Shown: positions 17,453 through 26,955 of the stretch, in pieces
Numbering within the stretch: position 1 is the stretch's first letter
How the letters are laid out: every line of letters starts with the position of its first letter
Source: Pseudarthrobacter sp. NamE2
Lineage (GTDB): Bacteria; Actinomycetota; Actinomycetes; Actinomycetales; Micrococcaceae
DNA: 64,000 bases
Direction: 5' to 3'
Assembly (NCBI RefSeq): GCF_005796205.1
Contig: NZ_VAHN01000002.1
Coordinates: 248,001-312,000, forward strand
The notes under the pieces: model-generated
The model's input: only the letters and a program-made list of their open reading frames with translations
The model's database searches: none
What the model was told of the DNA's origin: nothing
Program-made: the position numbers and the translations under genes

Positions 17453-17473
17453 ACTTCTACGCGTTGTAGAAGT
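17453..17473. promoter_or_regulatory. Candidate operator upstream of hemQ
   Basis: ACTTCTAC, a 5-nt centre (GCGTT), then GTAGAAGT: a perfect 8-bp inverted repeat 45 nt before the hemQ ATG. It has the size of a repressor dimer site and overlaps where a -35 would lie. Confidence 0.5.
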
Positions 17474-17517
17474 TGCTGGTTTCGACTTGGCGGTAACTAA
17501 AGGGCAAACTTGTAACC

Positions 17518-18219
17518 ATGAGCCACACTTCTGCCGAATCTGTCACTAAAACCGAAGAATCAGCCGAGCAGTTCTTTACCCTTTGGACCGTTTTCAAGCG
17601 CTCCGAGGCCGTGGTCCGCAGCGCGGACGCTGCTGCTGACTTCGAGGCCCTGCTGGAACGGCTTGCCGAAGCAGGCGTGACGCACCGCGGCAGCTACGAC
17701 GTCTCGGCCATGCGCGCCGACGCCGACGTTATGGTGTGGCTCCACGGCCCCAAGCCGGAGGCCCTGCAGCAGGCCATCCGCGACATCCGCCGCAGCACCC
17801 TGTTCACCGGTACGGAAATCGTGTGGTCGGCCATGGGCGTCCACCGCGAGGCCGAATTCGCCAAGAACCACACCCCGGCCTTCTCCCGCGGCGTTACGCC
17901 GGCAGAATGGCTCTGCGTCTACCCGTTTGTCCGCTCCTACGAGTGGTACATCCTGCCGGAGGAGGAGCGCGGCAAGATGCTGCGCGACCACGGGCTGCTG
18001 GGCCGGGACTTCCCGCAGGTCATCTCCAACACGGTGTCTTCCTTCGCCCTGGGCGACTGGGAATGGATCCTGGGCCTGGAAGCCCCCGAACTCGTTGACC
18101 TGGTGGACCTCATGCGGCACCTGCGCGCCACTGAGGCCCGCAACCACGTCCGCGAAGAAGTTCCCTTCTATACAGGACGCCGCATCTCTGCGGACGAGGT
18201 AGCAGAGGTGCTGGCATGA
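17518..18219 (+). CDS. hemQ: Coproheme decarboxylase HemQ (ChdC)
   Basis: 233 residues, chlorite-dismutase fold. Typical segments are ADVMVWLHGPKPEALQ (~72), the heme-side FAKNHTPAFSRG (~113) with a histidine as in actinobacterial ChdC, YPFVRSYEWYILPEEER (~138, with the reactive tyrosine region) and DWEWILGLEAPELVDLVDLM (~180). It oxidatively decarboxylates coproheme to heme b using hydrogen peroxide, the last step of the Gram-positive route. It heads the gene run hemQ-hemH-hemC-hemD-hemB-LLM-hemL. Its stop overlaps the hemH start (ATGA). A palindrome lies in its promoter region. Confidence 0.95.
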   Translation: MSHTSAESVTKTEESAEQFFTLWTVFKRSEAVVRSADAAADFEALLERLAEAGVTHRGSYDVSAMRADADVMVWLHGPKPEALQQAIRDIRRSTLFTGTEIVWSAMGVHREAEFAKNHTPAFSRGVTPAEWLCVYPFVRSYEWYILPEEERGKMLRDHGLLGRDFPQVISNTVSSFALGDWEWILGLEAPELVDLVDLMRHLRATEARNHVREEVPFYTGRRISADEVAEVLA

Positions 18220-19463
18220 GCCCCCTCGACCCCCAGGGCAGCACCGCCGTCAACGCCGTCACCGAGGTGGGCAGGATGGCGCCCAAGAACTACGACGCCG
18301 TCCTCCTGGCCTCCTTCGGGGGGCCCGAAGGCCAGGAAGACGTAATTCCCTTCCTGCGCAATGTCACCCGCGGCCGTGGCATCCCTGACGAACGCCTCGA
18401 GGAAGTGTCCCATCACTACCGCGCCAACGGCGGCATCAGCCCGATCAACCAGCAGAACCGTGAGCTCAAGGCTGCGCTGGAGGCCGAACTCGCCGCCCGC
18501 GGCATCGACCTTCCGGTGCTGTGGGGCAACCGCAACTGGGCGCCCTACATTGCGGAAACCCTGCAGGAAGCGTACGACGCCGGACACCGCCGGCTGCTGA
18601 TGGTCACCACGAGTGCCTACTCCTGCTACTCAAGCTGCCGCCAGTACCGTGAGGACATCGGCATGGCGCTCACGGAGACAGGGCTCGACGGCCGCCTGGA
18701 AGTGGACAAGGTCCGGCAGTACTTCGACCACCCCGGCTTCGTTGAGCCCTTCGTGGAGGCCACCGCCGCCGGCCTCGGCGAGGTGCGCGCCAAGCTGGCA
18801 GAGGCAGGAACGCCGGACGCCCCCGTCCAGATCGTGTTCGCCACGCACTCCATCCCCACCCGGGATGCCGAGGCAGCCGGCAAATCCGAGGGCGAGCCCC
18901 GTGAGTTCGAGGAAGGCTCGGCCTATGTGGCCCAGCATCTCGCCACCGCCGCGGCCGTCATCCGGCGGGTGGAGGAGGAATCCGGCCTCACCGCCCCCTG
19001 GTCCCTTGTGTACCAGTCCCGCTCCGGCGCCCCGCACGTGCCATGGCTGGAGCCCGACATCAACGACGCCATCGAGGAACTCGCGGGCCAGGGCGTCAAG
19101 GGCATCGTGATTGTGCCCCTGGGCTTCGTCAGCGACCACATGGAAGTCGTGTGGGACCTGGACACCGAGGCCCTGGAGACCTGCGCGAACCTGGGCCTGG
19201 CAGCCGCCCGCGTTCCCACGCCCGGCACGCACCGCAAGTTCGTCAACGGCATGGTGGACCTGATCTGCGAGCGGACGGTAGCGAACAACGTCAGTGACCG
19301 CCCGGCCGTGACGGACCTGGGCCCCTGGTACGACGTCTGCCGGCCCGGCTGCTGCGCCAACTTCCGCGGCGGGAAGCCCACCATCGCCGGCGCGGACACC
19401 ACGGTGGGAACCGGGCACGACCCCTACCCCTCCAATTCATTCCAGGGAGCAGCACAGCAGTGA
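18216..19463 (+). CDS. hemH: Coproporphyrin III ferrochelatase
   Basis: 415 residues. AVLLASFGGPEGQEDVIPFL (~28-47) is the N-terminal family signature, with VTTSAYSCYSSCRQYRED near 130 and IVFATHSIP near 207, where the metal-handling histidine lies. The C-terminal VCRPGCCANF together with the internal cysteine resembles the [2Fe-2S]-ligand set of actinobacterial ferrochelatases. It inserts iron into coproporphyrin III. The ATG overlaps the hemQ stop; the gene ends overlapping the hemC GTG by 4 nt. Confidence 0.94.
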   Translation: MSPLDPQGSTAVNAVTEVGRMAPKNYDAVLLASFGGPEGQEDVIPFLRNVTRGRGIPDERLEEVSHHYRANGGISPINQQNRELKAALEAELAARGIDLPVLWGNRNWAPYIAETLQEAYDAGHRRLLMVTTSAYSCYSSCRQYREDIGMALTETGLDGRLEVDKVRQYFDHPGFVEPFVEATAAGLGEVRAKLAEAGTPDAPVQIVFATHSIPTRDAEAAGKSEGEPREFEEGSAYVAQHLATAAAVIRRVEEESGLTAPWSLVYQSRSGAPHVPWLEPDINDAIEELAGQGVKGIVIVPLGFVSDHMEVVWDLDTEALETCANLGLAAARVPTPGTHRKFVNGMVDLICERTVANNVSDRPAVTDLGPWYDVCRPGCCANFRGGKPTIAGADTTVGTGHDPYPSNSFQGAAQQ

Positions 19464-20458
19464 CCGTCCGGATCGGAACCCGTGCCAGCAAGCTCGCCCT
19501 GACGCAGACGCAGCAGACCGCGGACCAGCTGGCCGCCGTGGGCGGCTTTCCCGTCGAGCTCGTCCACATCAGGACTGACGGGGACGTCCTCACCGGATCG
19601 CTGTCGCAAATGGGCGGCACCGGCGTCTTCGTGGCAGCGCTGCGCGACGCCCTGCTGCGGAACCAGTGCGACGTCGCAGTCCATTCGCTCAAGGACCTGC
19701 CCACCGGCGCGGCCGTGGGGCTCAGCCTCGCCGCCACCCCGCGCCGCGTGGATGTCCGTGACGTCCTTTGCGCACGTGACGGACTCAAGCTGGCTGACCT
19801 GCCGGCCGGAGCCACGGTGGGTACGGGTTCGCCCCGGCGCGCAGCCCAGCTCCGGGCAGCCCGCCCGGACCTGGAGATCCTGGACATCCGCGGCAACGTG
19901 GACACGCGCCTGGGCCGGGTTCCCGGGCTGCCCGGAAACACCATGGATGAAGTTGTTCCCGGCAAGTCCTGCGACCTGGACGCCGTGGTGCTGGCGGCTG
20001 CAGGCCTGGAGCGCATCGACAGGCTGGACGCCGTCAGCGAATTCCTCGGGACCGACGTGATGCTTCCGGCAGCAGGCCAAGGTTCCCTGGCCATCGAATG
20101 CCGCACCGCCGACGCCCCGTCGAAGCCCGGTTCAAGCGGTGGGTCCCGCGCGGTGCTGGCCCAGGCCCTGGCGGCCCTTGACGACCAGGACACCCGGCTC
20201 GCCGTCACCGCGGAACGGGCCCTGCTGGCACGGCTGGAAGCGGGCTGTGCCGCTCCGGTGGGCGCCTACGCCTACCGGAAAGGCAGCATGCTCCACCTCG
20301 AGGCCGTGGTGTGTGCCGTGGACGGCACCACCTCCGTCCGGGAAAAGCGGGCGACCGACGGCCTCACCGAGGTGGGCGCCACCCTCCTGGGCATCGAACT
20401 CGCCGAAGTCCTGCTGGCCCGCGGCGCAGCCGACATCGCAGACCTCCAGGCATCCTGA
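19460..20458 (+). CDS. hemC: Hydroxymethylbilane synthase (porphobilinogen deaminase)
   Basis: 332 residues. VRIGTRASKLALTQTQQTAD is at ~2-21, VHSLKDLPTG near 74, GTGSPRRAAQLRAARPDLEI near 117 and the cofactor-binding cysteine in LEAGCAAPVGAYAY near 260. It polymerises four porphobilinogens into hydroxymethylbilane on a dipyrromethane cofactor. The GTG start overlaps hemH by 4 nt; hemD begins 7 nt after its stop. Confidence 0.95.
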   Translation: MTVRIGTRASKLALTQTQQTADQLAAVGGFPVELVHIRTDGDVLTGSLSQMGGTGVFVAALRDALLRNQCDVAVHSLKDLPTGAAVGLSLAATPRRVDVRDVLCARDGLKLADLPAGATVGTGSPRRAAQLRAARPDLEILDIRGNVDTRLGRVPGLPGNTMDEVVPGKSCDLDAVVLAAAGLERIDRLDAVSEFLGTDVMLPAAGQGSLAIECRTADAPSKPGSSGGSRAVLAQALAALDDQDTRLAVTAERALLARLEAGCAAPVGAYAYRKGSMLHLEAVVCAVDGTTSVREKRATDGLTEVGATLLGIELAEVLLARGAADIADLQAS

Positions 20459-20465
20459 CCTGCCC

Positions 20466-21368
20466 ATGGGACTGCCAGCCGGCGCACCGGGACCCTTCCA
20501 GCCCCTCGCCGGGGCACGGGTGCTGATCACGCGCAGCCCGGAACGCTCAATGGAACTGGTGGCGGCGCTGCAAAAGGCAGGGGCCAACGCCCTTTTCCTG
20601 CCGCTCATCGACTTCGAACGGGCACCGGACCAGCACTCCCTGGACGCGGCCTGCGACGCCCTGGGCGCCGGAGCGTTTGACTGGCTGGTGCTGACCAGCG
20701 CCACAACAGTCCATGTGCTGCTGGACAGGGCCCGCGGCCGCACCCTGACCCTGCGGCAGTGGATCCCCGAAAGCACCAGGATTGCCGCCGTCGGTCCGGC
20801 CACCCGCAGGCTCCTGGAAGCCAACGGCCTTGCCGTGCACCTGGTGCCCAGGGATGAGCAGTCCGCCGCCGGCCTGCTCGAGGTGTGGCCCGGCGGTGGG
20901 AAGGTCCTGCTGCCGCAGGCCGACATCGCCGCACCCCTGCTCGCCGACGGGCTGGCTGCCTCAGCCAGCACCGTCACGGTGGTTACCGCCTACCGGACCG
21001 TCGACTACCCCGCGGCAGCGGAGCGCAGGCTCGCCGTCACGGCGGGTGACGGGGGACCGGGGCAAGCGCCGCCGTCGTACTCGCTCCTGACCCCGGAAGC
21101 CGCCACTGCCGGATTCGCGGACGGAAGCATCAACGCAGTGCTGGCCGCCTCGCCCAGCGCCGTCCGCCGTATCGCCGCTCTCTCGCCGCTGCATGGCTGC
21201 CGCCTGGTTGTGATTGGCCGGACGACGGCGGAGCAGGCGGCCGCAGCCGGCCTGCCCGTGGCGGCGATGGCGGCTGAGCCCACCCCGGACGGCCTCGTTG
21301 CCGCCGTCGCAGCTGCCCTGGAAACCTCCGGTTCCGCCCCCACCCGCACGGACAACCCAACGACGTGA
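20466..21368 (+). CDS. hemD: Uroporphyrinogen-III synthase
   Basis: 300 residues; the family is poorly conserved but recognisable by [15 protein letters not shown] (~15), [16 protein letters not shown] (~73), [17 protein letters not shown] (~105) and, in the second lobe, [15 protein letters not shown] and [18 protein letters not shown]. It closes hydroxymethylbilane with ring D inversion to give uroporphyrinogen III. The frame extends upstream inside hemC, but the ATG at 20466 lies just behind the hemC stop. hemB begins 11 nt after its stop. Confidence 0.9.
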   Translation: MGLPAGAPGPFQPLAGARVLITRSPERSMELVAALQKAGANALFLPLIDFERAPDQHSLDAACDALGAGAFDWLVLTSATTVHVLLDRARGRTLTLRQWIPESTRIAAVGPATRRLLEANGLAVHLVPRDEQSAAGLLEVWPGGGKVLLPQADIAAPLLADGLAASASTVTVVTAYRTVDYPAAAERRLAVTAGDGGPGQAPPSYSLLTPEAATAGFADGSINAVLAASPSAVRRIAALSPLHGCRLVVIGRTTAEQAAAAGLPVAAMAAEPTPDGLVAAVAAALETSGSAPTRTDNPTT

Positions 21369-21379
21369 AGGACAGCCCC

Positions 21380-22360
21380 ATGGCATTTTCCAGCCAACGC
21401 CCCCGCCGCCTCCGCACCACCCCCGCCATGCGCCGGCTCACGTCGGAAACGCGCCTGGCGCCGGCCGAGCTCATCCTGCCTGCCTTCATCCGCGAGGGAC
21501 TTACAGAACCGAACCCCATCACCTCCATGCCCGGCGTGGTGCAGCACACCACGGACACCCTCAAGAGGGCAGCCGCGGAAGCCGTTGAGTTGGGACTGGG
21601 CGGCATCATGCTGTTCGGCATCCCGGAAACCAGGGACGCCGAAGGCTCGGCCTCATTGGACCCGGACGGCGTGCTGAACAAAGCCATCCGCGACGTGCGT
21701 GCCGAGGTGGGCGACGACCTGGTCGTCATGAGCGACGTTTGCCTGGACGAGTTTACGGACCACGGCCACTGCGGCGTGCTCGACGACGACGGATACGTTG
21801 ACAATGACCGCACCGTGGAGATTTACGCCCGGATGGCCGTGGCGCAGGCTGACGCCGGCGCCCACATGCTGGGCCCTTCAGGCATGATGGATGGCCAGAT
21901 TGCCGCGATCCGTTCCGCCCTGGATTCCGCCGGGCACGTGAACACGTCCGTCCTCGCCTACGCCGCGAAATACGCCTCAGCCTTCTACGGCCCGTTCCGT
22001 GAAGCTGTCGATTCCCAGCTGAAGGGCGACCGCCGGACGTACCAGATGGATGCGGGCAACCGCACCGAGGCGCTGCGCGAGGTGGAGCTGGACCTGGCCG
22101 AGGGGGCCGACATCGTGATGGTCAAGCCCGCCATGAGCTACCTGGACATCGTGGCGGATATCGCCGCGATGAGCCCCGTGCCCGTTGCGGCTTACCAGAT
22201 CTCGGGCGAGTACGCCATGATTGAAGCCGCCGCGGCCAACGGCTGGATCGACCGGCGGGCGGCCATCACCGAGGCCGTGCTGGGCATCCGGCGGGCCGGT
22301 GCGCACATGGTCCTGACCTACTGGGCCGCCGAGCTTGCCGGCTGGCTGAAGGAGTCCTGA
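21380..22360 (+). CDS. hemB: Delta-aminolevulinic acid dehydratase (porphobilinogen synthase)
   Basis: 326 residues. [20 protein letters not shown] leads to [27 protein letters not shown] (~116) is the metal loop, [16 protein letters not shown] (~197) carries one active lysine and [16 protein letters not shown] (~247) the Schiff-base lysine. It joins two aminolevulinate molecules to porphobilinogen. The metal loop is CxD...C rather than CxC...C, a mixed type. ATG 21380 is preferred over the in-frame GTG 15 nt upstream because AAGGA precedes it by 7 nt. The stop overlaps the next gene (TGATG). Confidence 0.95.
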   Translation: MAFSSQRPRRLRTTPAMRRLTSETRLAPAELILPAFIREGLTEPNPITSMPGVVQHTTDTLKRAAAEAVELGLGGIMLFGIPETRDAEGSASLDPDGVLNKAIRDVRAEVGDDLVVMSDVCLDEFTDHGHCGVLDDDGYVDNDRTVEIYARMAVAQADAGAHMLGPSGMMDGQIAAIRSALDSAGHVNTSVLAYAAKYASAFYGPFREAVDSQLKGDRRTYQMDAGNRTEALREVELDLAEGADIVMVKPAMSYLDIVADIAAMSPVPVAAYQISGEYAMIEAAAANGWIDRRAAITEAVLGIRRAGAHMVLTYWAAELAGWLKES

Positions 22361-23433
22361 TGGCAGAATCTGCTGCGGGACCCACCGCCCCGGTGGGGAA
22401 GGACCGTATCCTGCTTGGCCTGAACACCTTCGGCGACGTCGGAGAGCAGCCGGACGGAAGCCCGCAGCCGCACGCCGAGGTCCTGCGCCAACTGCTGGAA
22501 CAGGCTGAGCTGGCGGACGCCGTCGGACTTCATGCCTTTGGGGTGGGGGAGCACCACCGCAAGGACTACGCAGTATCCGCCCCGGAAGTCTTCCTCGCCG
22601 CAGCCGCGGCCCGCACCCGGCAGATCCGCCTTGGATCCGCCGTGACGGTCCTCAGTTCGGATGATCCCATCCGCGTGTTCCAGCGCTTCTCCACAGTGGA
22701 CGCCATCTCCAACGGCCGGGCCGAGGTGATGCTGGGCCGCGGATCCTTCGTGGAGTCCTTCCCCCTGTTTGGCTTCGACCTGGCCGACTACGAGGTCCTG
22801 TTCGAAGAGAAGCTGGAGCTTTTCGACCAGGTGCGCGCCCAGAAACCGGTGCACTGGGAAGGCCGCACCCGGCCCGCGCTGCACGGACTCAGTGTGTACC
22901 CGCCGCTGGAGCACCACCTGCTGCCCACCTGGATCGGCGTCGGTGGAACGCCCGAATCCGTGCTCCGCTGCGCGCAGTACGGCTATCCCATCATCTTTGC
23001 GATCATCGGCGGCCAGCCGCGGGGGTTCCGTCCGCTGGCGGACCTCTACCGCGAAGCCGTGGCCAAGTACGGGCACCCGATGCAGCAGGTGGCCACCCAC
23101 TCGCCGGGCCACGTGGCGCCGACCGACGAGGAGGCAAGGGAAGAGTTCTTCCCGCACTGGCTCAAGCTCCGCAACAGGCTGGGGGCCGAACGCGGCTGGG
23201 GTCCGGCCGGCCGGCCCGAATTCGATGCGCTGTGCGCCCCCGAGGGGGCACTGTATGTGGGGTCACCGGAAACCGTGGCGCGCAAGATCGCCCTGCTGAA
23301 GCGGAACCTGGGCGTGGACCGCTTCGACCTCAAATACAGCAACGGGCCCTTGCCGCATTCGGCCATGATGCGGTCCATTGAGCTGATGGGTACGGCAGTG
23401 GCGCCCAAAGTGGCCGAACTGCTGGCCGGCTAA
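22360..23433 (+). CDS. LLM-class flavin-dependent oxidoreductase (bacterial luciferase-like)
   Basis: 357 residues. The luciferase-like barrel pattern is visible: [10 protein letters not shown] at the N-terminus, [20 protein letters not shown] (~49-68), [20 protein letters not shown] (~89) and [18 protein letters not shown] (~123). Such enzymes use FMN or F420; the cofactor and substrate are not evident. Its start codon overlaps the hemB stop (TGATG) and hemL follows 17 nt later, so it is expressed with the heme genes. No known heme step requires it; a housekeeping or oxidative side role is possible but only inferred. Confidence 0.88.
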   Translation: MAESAAGPTAPVGKDRILLGLNTFGDVGEQPDGSPQPHAEVLRQLLEQAELADAVGLHAFGVGEHHRKDYAVSAPEVFLAAAAARTRQIRLGSAVTVLSSDDPIRVFQRFSTVDAISNGRAEVMLGRGSFVESFPLFGFDLADYEVLFEEKLELFDQVRAQKPVHWEGRTRPALHGLSVYPPLEHHLLPTWIGVGGTPESVLRCAQYGYPIIFAIIGGQPRGFRPLADLYREAVAKYGHPMQQVATHSPGHVAPTDEEAREEFFPHWLKLRNRLGAERGWGPAGRPEFDALCAPEGALYVGSPETVARKIALLKRNLGVDRFDLKYSNGPLPHSAMMRSIELMGTAVAPKVAELLAG

Positions 23434-23450
23434 CTGAGAGAATAGGAACC

Positions 23451-24782
23451 ATGACTTCCAGCAATCCCCGCAACGAGGCCCTCTTCGACCGCGCCCGCCA
23501 GCTGATGCCGGGCGGCGTCAACTCCCCGGTGCGCGCCTTCGGATCCGTGGGCGGAACCCCCCGCTTCATGGTGTCCGCCAAGGGGCCGTACCTGACCGAC
23601 GCTGACGGCAACGAATACGTGGACCTCGTGTGCTCGTGGGGACCGGCCCTGCTCGGCCACGCGCACCCCGCTGTCCTCGACGCCGTCCATGCAGCCGTGG
23701 ACCGCGGCCTGTCCTTCGGCGCCTCCACCCCGGATGAGGCCAACCTGGCCGAGATCGTCAAGGAGCGCGTGCCCGCCGTCGAACGGCTCCGCATGGTGTC
23801 CACCGGCACCGAGGCCACCATGACCGCCATCCGCCTGGCCCGCGGCTTCACCGGCCGCAACCTGATCATCAAGTTCGCCGGCTGCTACCACGGGCACCTC
23901 GACGGCCTGCTGGCATCGGCGGGCTCCGGCGTTGCCACGCTCGCGCTGCCGGGTTCGGCCGGGGTCACCGAAGCCACGGCTGCCGAAACGCTGGTGCTTC
24001 CGTACAACGACCTCACGGCGGTCAAGGAAGCCTTTGCTGCCCACGGCCCCAACATCGCTGCCGTCATCACGGAGGCCGCGCCCGCCAACATGGGCGTTGT
24101 CACCCCGGAGGAGGGCTTCAACCTGGGCCTGTCACGGATCACCCGGGAGCACGGCGCCCTGCTGATCGTGGACGAGGTGCTGACCGGTTTCCGCACCGGC
24201 TACTCCGGCTACTGGGGCCTCACCGGCGGCGCTCCGGACGCAGCGGACCCCTGGACGCCCGACCTGCTCACCTTCGGCAAAGTGATCGGCGGCGGCATGC
24301 CGACGGCGGCGCTCGGCGGACGTGCCGACGTCATGGACCACCTGGCCCCCACTGGGCCGGTGTACCAGGCGGGGACGCTCTCCGGCAACCCGGTGGCCAT
24401 GGCCGCGGGCGTCGCCACGCTGACGCATGCCACCCGGGACGTCTACTCCTACATCGACGTCCGTTCGCTGGAACTCTCTTCGGCGCTGTCCAACGCCCTG
24501 GATGCGGCGGGAGTGGACCACTCCATCCAGTTCGCGGGGAACCTGTTCTCGGTGGCCTTCGGAACGTCCGCCCGCGGCGTCCACAACTATGCGGACGCAC
24601 TGGCACAGGAGTCCTTCCGGTACGCCCCGTTCTTCCACTCCATGCTGGAGTCCGGCGTGTACTTGCCGCCGTCCGTTTACGAAGCCTGGTTCCTCTCCGC
24701 AGCGCACGACGACGCGGCAATGAACAGGATTTTCGACGCCCTGCCGGCCGCAGCGAAGGCCGCCGCCGCGGCACAAGGCTAG
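23451..24782 (+). CDS. hemL: Glutamate-1-semialdehyde 2,1-aminomutase
   Basis: 443 residues. [20 protein letters not shown] is the N-terminal HemL signature; [17 protein letters not shown] (~119), [13 protein letters not shown] (~143), DEVLTGFR (~242) and the PLP lysine in [20 protein letters not shown] (~273) are clear. It converts glutamate-1-semialdehyde to 5-aminolevulinate, so it works directly after HemA. It is the last gene of the heme run, with GAGAATAGGAACC upstream of its ATG. Confidence 0.95.
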   Translation: MTSSNPRNEALFDRARQLMPGGVNSPVRAFGSVGGTPRFMVSAKGPYLTDADGNEYVDLVCSWGPALLGHAHPAVLDAVHAAVDRGLSFGASTPDEANLAEIVKERVPAVERLRMVSTGTEATMTAIRLARGFTGRNLIIKFAGCYHGHLDGLLASAGSGVATLALPGSAGVTEATAAETLVLPYNDLTAVKEAFAAHGPNIAAVITEAAPANMGVVTPEEGFNLGLSRITREHGALLIVDEVLTGFRTGYSGYWGLTGGAPDAADPWTPDLLTFGKVIGGGMPTAALGGRADVMDHLAPTGPVYQAGTLSGNPVAMAAGVATLTHATRDVYSYIDVRSLELSSALSNALDAAGVDHSIQFAGNLFSVAFGTSARGVHNYADALAQESFRYAPFFHSMLESGVYLPPSVYEAWFLSAAHDDAAMNRIFDALPAAAKAAAAAQG

Positions 24783-24877
24783 TCGCCGCCGTCGTCCGCC
24801 GTTCCGGACCCTGTCCGCAGATCCTGGCCTGACCGCCCGGGTTCCGCGGGCAGGTTCCAATGCTCGGCAGACCGCGC

Positions 24878-25315
24878 TTAGTGGTTTTTCAGCGTTTGGG
24901 CGAGCATCACGATGATGCCGCTTGGACCCCGTACATAGCTGAGTTTGTACACATCCTTGTACGTTGCCACGCCGCGAAGCGGATGGCAGCCGTGCCTTGC
25001 AGCAATCTCCATAGCTTCGTCGATGTCATCGACTGAAAAGGCAACCCGGTGCATGCCAATCTCGTTGGGTCGGGTGGGTTCAGTCTCAATCGCATCGGGG
25101 TGGATGTACTCGAACAGCTCGAGGCGGCCGTGACCGTCAGGTGTCTGGAGCATGGCGATCCTGGCGTGGTTGCCGTCAAGGCCCACGGCCGTGTCCGTCC
25201 AATCGCCGCTGACCGTGTCCCGGCCGACCACCGTAAGACCGAGATCGGTGAAGAAGGCAATCGTTGCTTCAAGGTTCCTGACGGCGATGCCGACGTTCTC
25301 GAATCTGATGCTCAT
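24878..25315 (-). CDS. VOC superfamily (glyoxalase/bleomycin-resistance-like) protein
   Basis: 145 residues with two beta-alpha-beta-beta-beta modules: IRFENVGIAVRNLEATIAFF at ~3-22 and HRVAFSVDDIDEAMEIAARH at ~88-107. Possible metal ligands are in LFEYIHP and GMHRVAF. Substrates in this family range from methylglyoxal to aromatic compounds, so function is open. It is a single gene; the ATG follows TAGCGT by 6 nt, pointing to a leaderless mRNA. Confidence 0.85.
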   Translation of the reverse strand: MSIRFENVGIAVRNLEATIAFFTDLGLTVVGRDTVSGDWTDTAVGLDGNHARIAMLQTPDGHGRLELFEYIHPDAIETEPTRPNEIGMHRVAFSVDDIDEAMEIAARHGCHPLRGVATYKDVYKLSYVRGPSGIIVMLAQTLKNH

Positions 25316-25321
25316 GGATGC

Positions 25322-25327
25322 ACGCTA
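25322..25327 (-). promoter_or_regulatory. Candidate -10 box of leaderless VOC gene
   Basis: TAGCGT on the minus strand, 6 nt before the ATG at 25315. The same box and spacing recur at the exonuclease and photolyase genes. Confidence 0.55.
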
Positions 25328-25388
25328 CCGGGGCGGGCCGTCCAGTCCCAGTGACGGCGGCGACCCGCTCGTTTTCTTATGGATACAG

Positions 25389-25421
25389 GAAATCCCCGGC
25401 TGCAGGGCAACCGGGGATTTC
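25389..25421 (-). terminator. Terminator hairpin of the amino acid ABC transporter operon
   Basis: GAAATCCCCGG (25389-25399) pairs perfectly with CCGGGGATTTC (25411-25421), with an 11-nt loop. It lies 20 nt beyond the stop of the last transporter gene. Confidence 0.75.
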
Positions 25422-25440
25422 TGCGTGTGCTCCTTGGTGG

Positions 25441-26178
25441 CTAGAGGACGTCCGAGAGGAAGCCCTTGAGCCGGCCCGTACGTGGCTCCGTGAAGATCTG
25501 CTCCGGAGGTCCGGACTCCACCACCACGCCGGCGTCCATGAAGGTGACGTTGTCCGACACGTTGCGGGAGAAGCCCATCTCGTGGGTCACCACAACCATG
25601 GTCATGCCGCCCTTGGCAAGGTCGGTCATCAGGGCCAGGACGCCCTTGACGAGTTCCGGATCCAGTGCCGACGTGGCCTCGTCGAAGAACATGACCTCAG
25701 GTTTCATGGCCAGCGCCCTGGCTATCGCCACGCGCTGCTGCTGGCCGCCGGACAGGTTGGCCGGCCGGGCGTCGGCTTTGTGCTTCAGGCCCACCAGGTC
25801 CAGCTGCTCCAGGGCTTCGGCGCGCGCCTGCTCCTTGGGCAGCTTGCGGAGCTTCCGCAAGGCCAGCGAGACGTTGTCCGCCACGGTCTTGTGCGGAAAC
25901 AGGTTGAACTGCTGGAACACCATGCCGATCCGCTGCCGGAGCTCGTCCGGGTTGTCTTTCAGCACGGACCGGCCGTCCAGCAGGATGTCGCCCTTGTCCG
26001 GTTCGATCAGCCGGTTCATAACCCGCAGCAGGGTGGACTTGCCCGATCCGGAAGGGCCGATCACGGACGCCGTGGTGCCCTTCTCGACGTGCAGGTCGAT
26101 ACCCCGGAGAACATGGTTATGGCCGAACGAGAGGTGCAGGTTCTTGCCGGTCAGGGTGCCGGAAGCGAATTCCGTCAT
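25441..26178 (-). CDS. Polar amino acid ABC transporter, ATP-binding protein
   Basis: 245 residues. Walker [10 protein letters not shown] (~37), the Q-loop [12 protein letters not shown] (~83), signature [15 protein letters not shown] (~137) and Walker [15 protein letters not shown] (~158) are all intact, and the sequence is of the GlnQ/HisP type. It energises uptake through the permease encoded next to it; the genes overlap by 4 nt. It is the last gene of a minus-strand operon running binding protein, permease, ATPase. Confidence 0.95.
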   Translation of the reverse strand: MTEFASGTLTGKNLHLSFGHNHVLRGIDLHVEKGTTASVIGPSGSGKSTLLRVMNRLIEPDKGDILLDGRSVLKDNPDELRQRIGMVFQQFNLFPHKTVADNVSLALRKLRKLPKEQARAEALEQLDLVGLKHKADARPANLSGGQQQRVAIARALAMKPEVMFFDEATSALDPELVKGVLALMTDLAKGGMTMVVVTHEMGFSRNVSDNVTFMDAGVVVESGPPEQIFTEPRTGRLKGFLSDVL

Positions 26179-26939
26179 GCCTGCGCCCCCTTGCCGATAG
26201 GTGCCGCCAGCTCGTCCGGTTCTTTCTTCTCCGGCTTGCCGGTACGCAGCCGGTGGTCAATGAAGTTCACGAAGTGGGTCAGCGGGACGGTCAGGATCAG
26301 GTACAGGACGCCCGCCGCCACCAGCGGCGAGAGGTTGCCCGTGTTGGCCATGGCGTCGTTTCCGATCCGGAAGATTTCCCGGTCGGAGGCGGCCAGGCCA
26401 AGCATGAACACCAGCGAGGAGTCCTTCAGCAGCGAGATGAACTGGTTCACCAGGGCCGGAAGGACCCTGCGGATACCCTGTGGCACCACCACCAGGCGCA
26501 TGGAACTGCCGTAGCTGAATCCGAGCGCGCGTGAAGCCTCCAGCTGTCCCTTCTCAACACTCTGGATACCGGACCGGAAGATCTCGCCGATGTAGGCGGC
26601 GGCGATCAGGGTCAGGGCAAGGATGCCCAGCGGGTACGGGTTCCTGTTCCCCGTGATTTCCCGGGCGATCGGGCTCAGGCCGATGCCGATCACCAGGATC
26701 ACGAGGATGGCGGGAAGGCCCCGGAAGATATCGGTGTACGCGCGGGCTGCCCACCGGGCTGCCGCGTTGCGCGAGATGCCCATCATGGCCAGCCCGAGGC
26801 CCAGGAAGGAACCGAGGATGCCGGAGGCTACCGCCAGGATCAGGGTGTTGGGCAGGCCAACCATGAGCAGGGCGGGAATGACCTTGGCCATTTCCTCCCA
26901 GTTGAAAAAGGTGTCAGCAAGCTGGTCCAGGAGATCCAT
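26175..26939 (-). CDS. Polar amino acid ABC transporter, permease
   Basis: 254 residues, HisM/GlnP type. It has several membrane spans, including [20 protein letters not shown] (~25) and [20 protein letters not shown] (~105), and the EAA loop [20 protein letters not shown] (~132). It forms the membrane channel, probably as a homodimer since only one permease gene is present. It starts 16 nt after the binding-protein gene and overlaps the ATPase gene by 4 nt. The specific amino acid is not readable. Confidence 0.93.
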   Translation of the reverse strand: MDLLDQLADTFFNWEEMAKVIPALLMVGLPNTLILAVASGILGSFLGLGLAMMGISRNAAARWAARAYTDIFRGLPAILVILVIGIGLSPIAREITGNRNPYPLGILALTLIAAAYIGEIFRSGIQSVEKGQLEASRALGFSYGSSMRLVVVPQGIRRVLPALVNQFISLLKDSSLVFMLGLAASDREIFRIGNDAMANTGNLSPLVAAGVLYLILTVPLTHFVNFIDHRLRTGKPEKKEPDELAAPIGKGAQA

Positions 26940-26955
26940 AAACGTCCCGGCTCAA

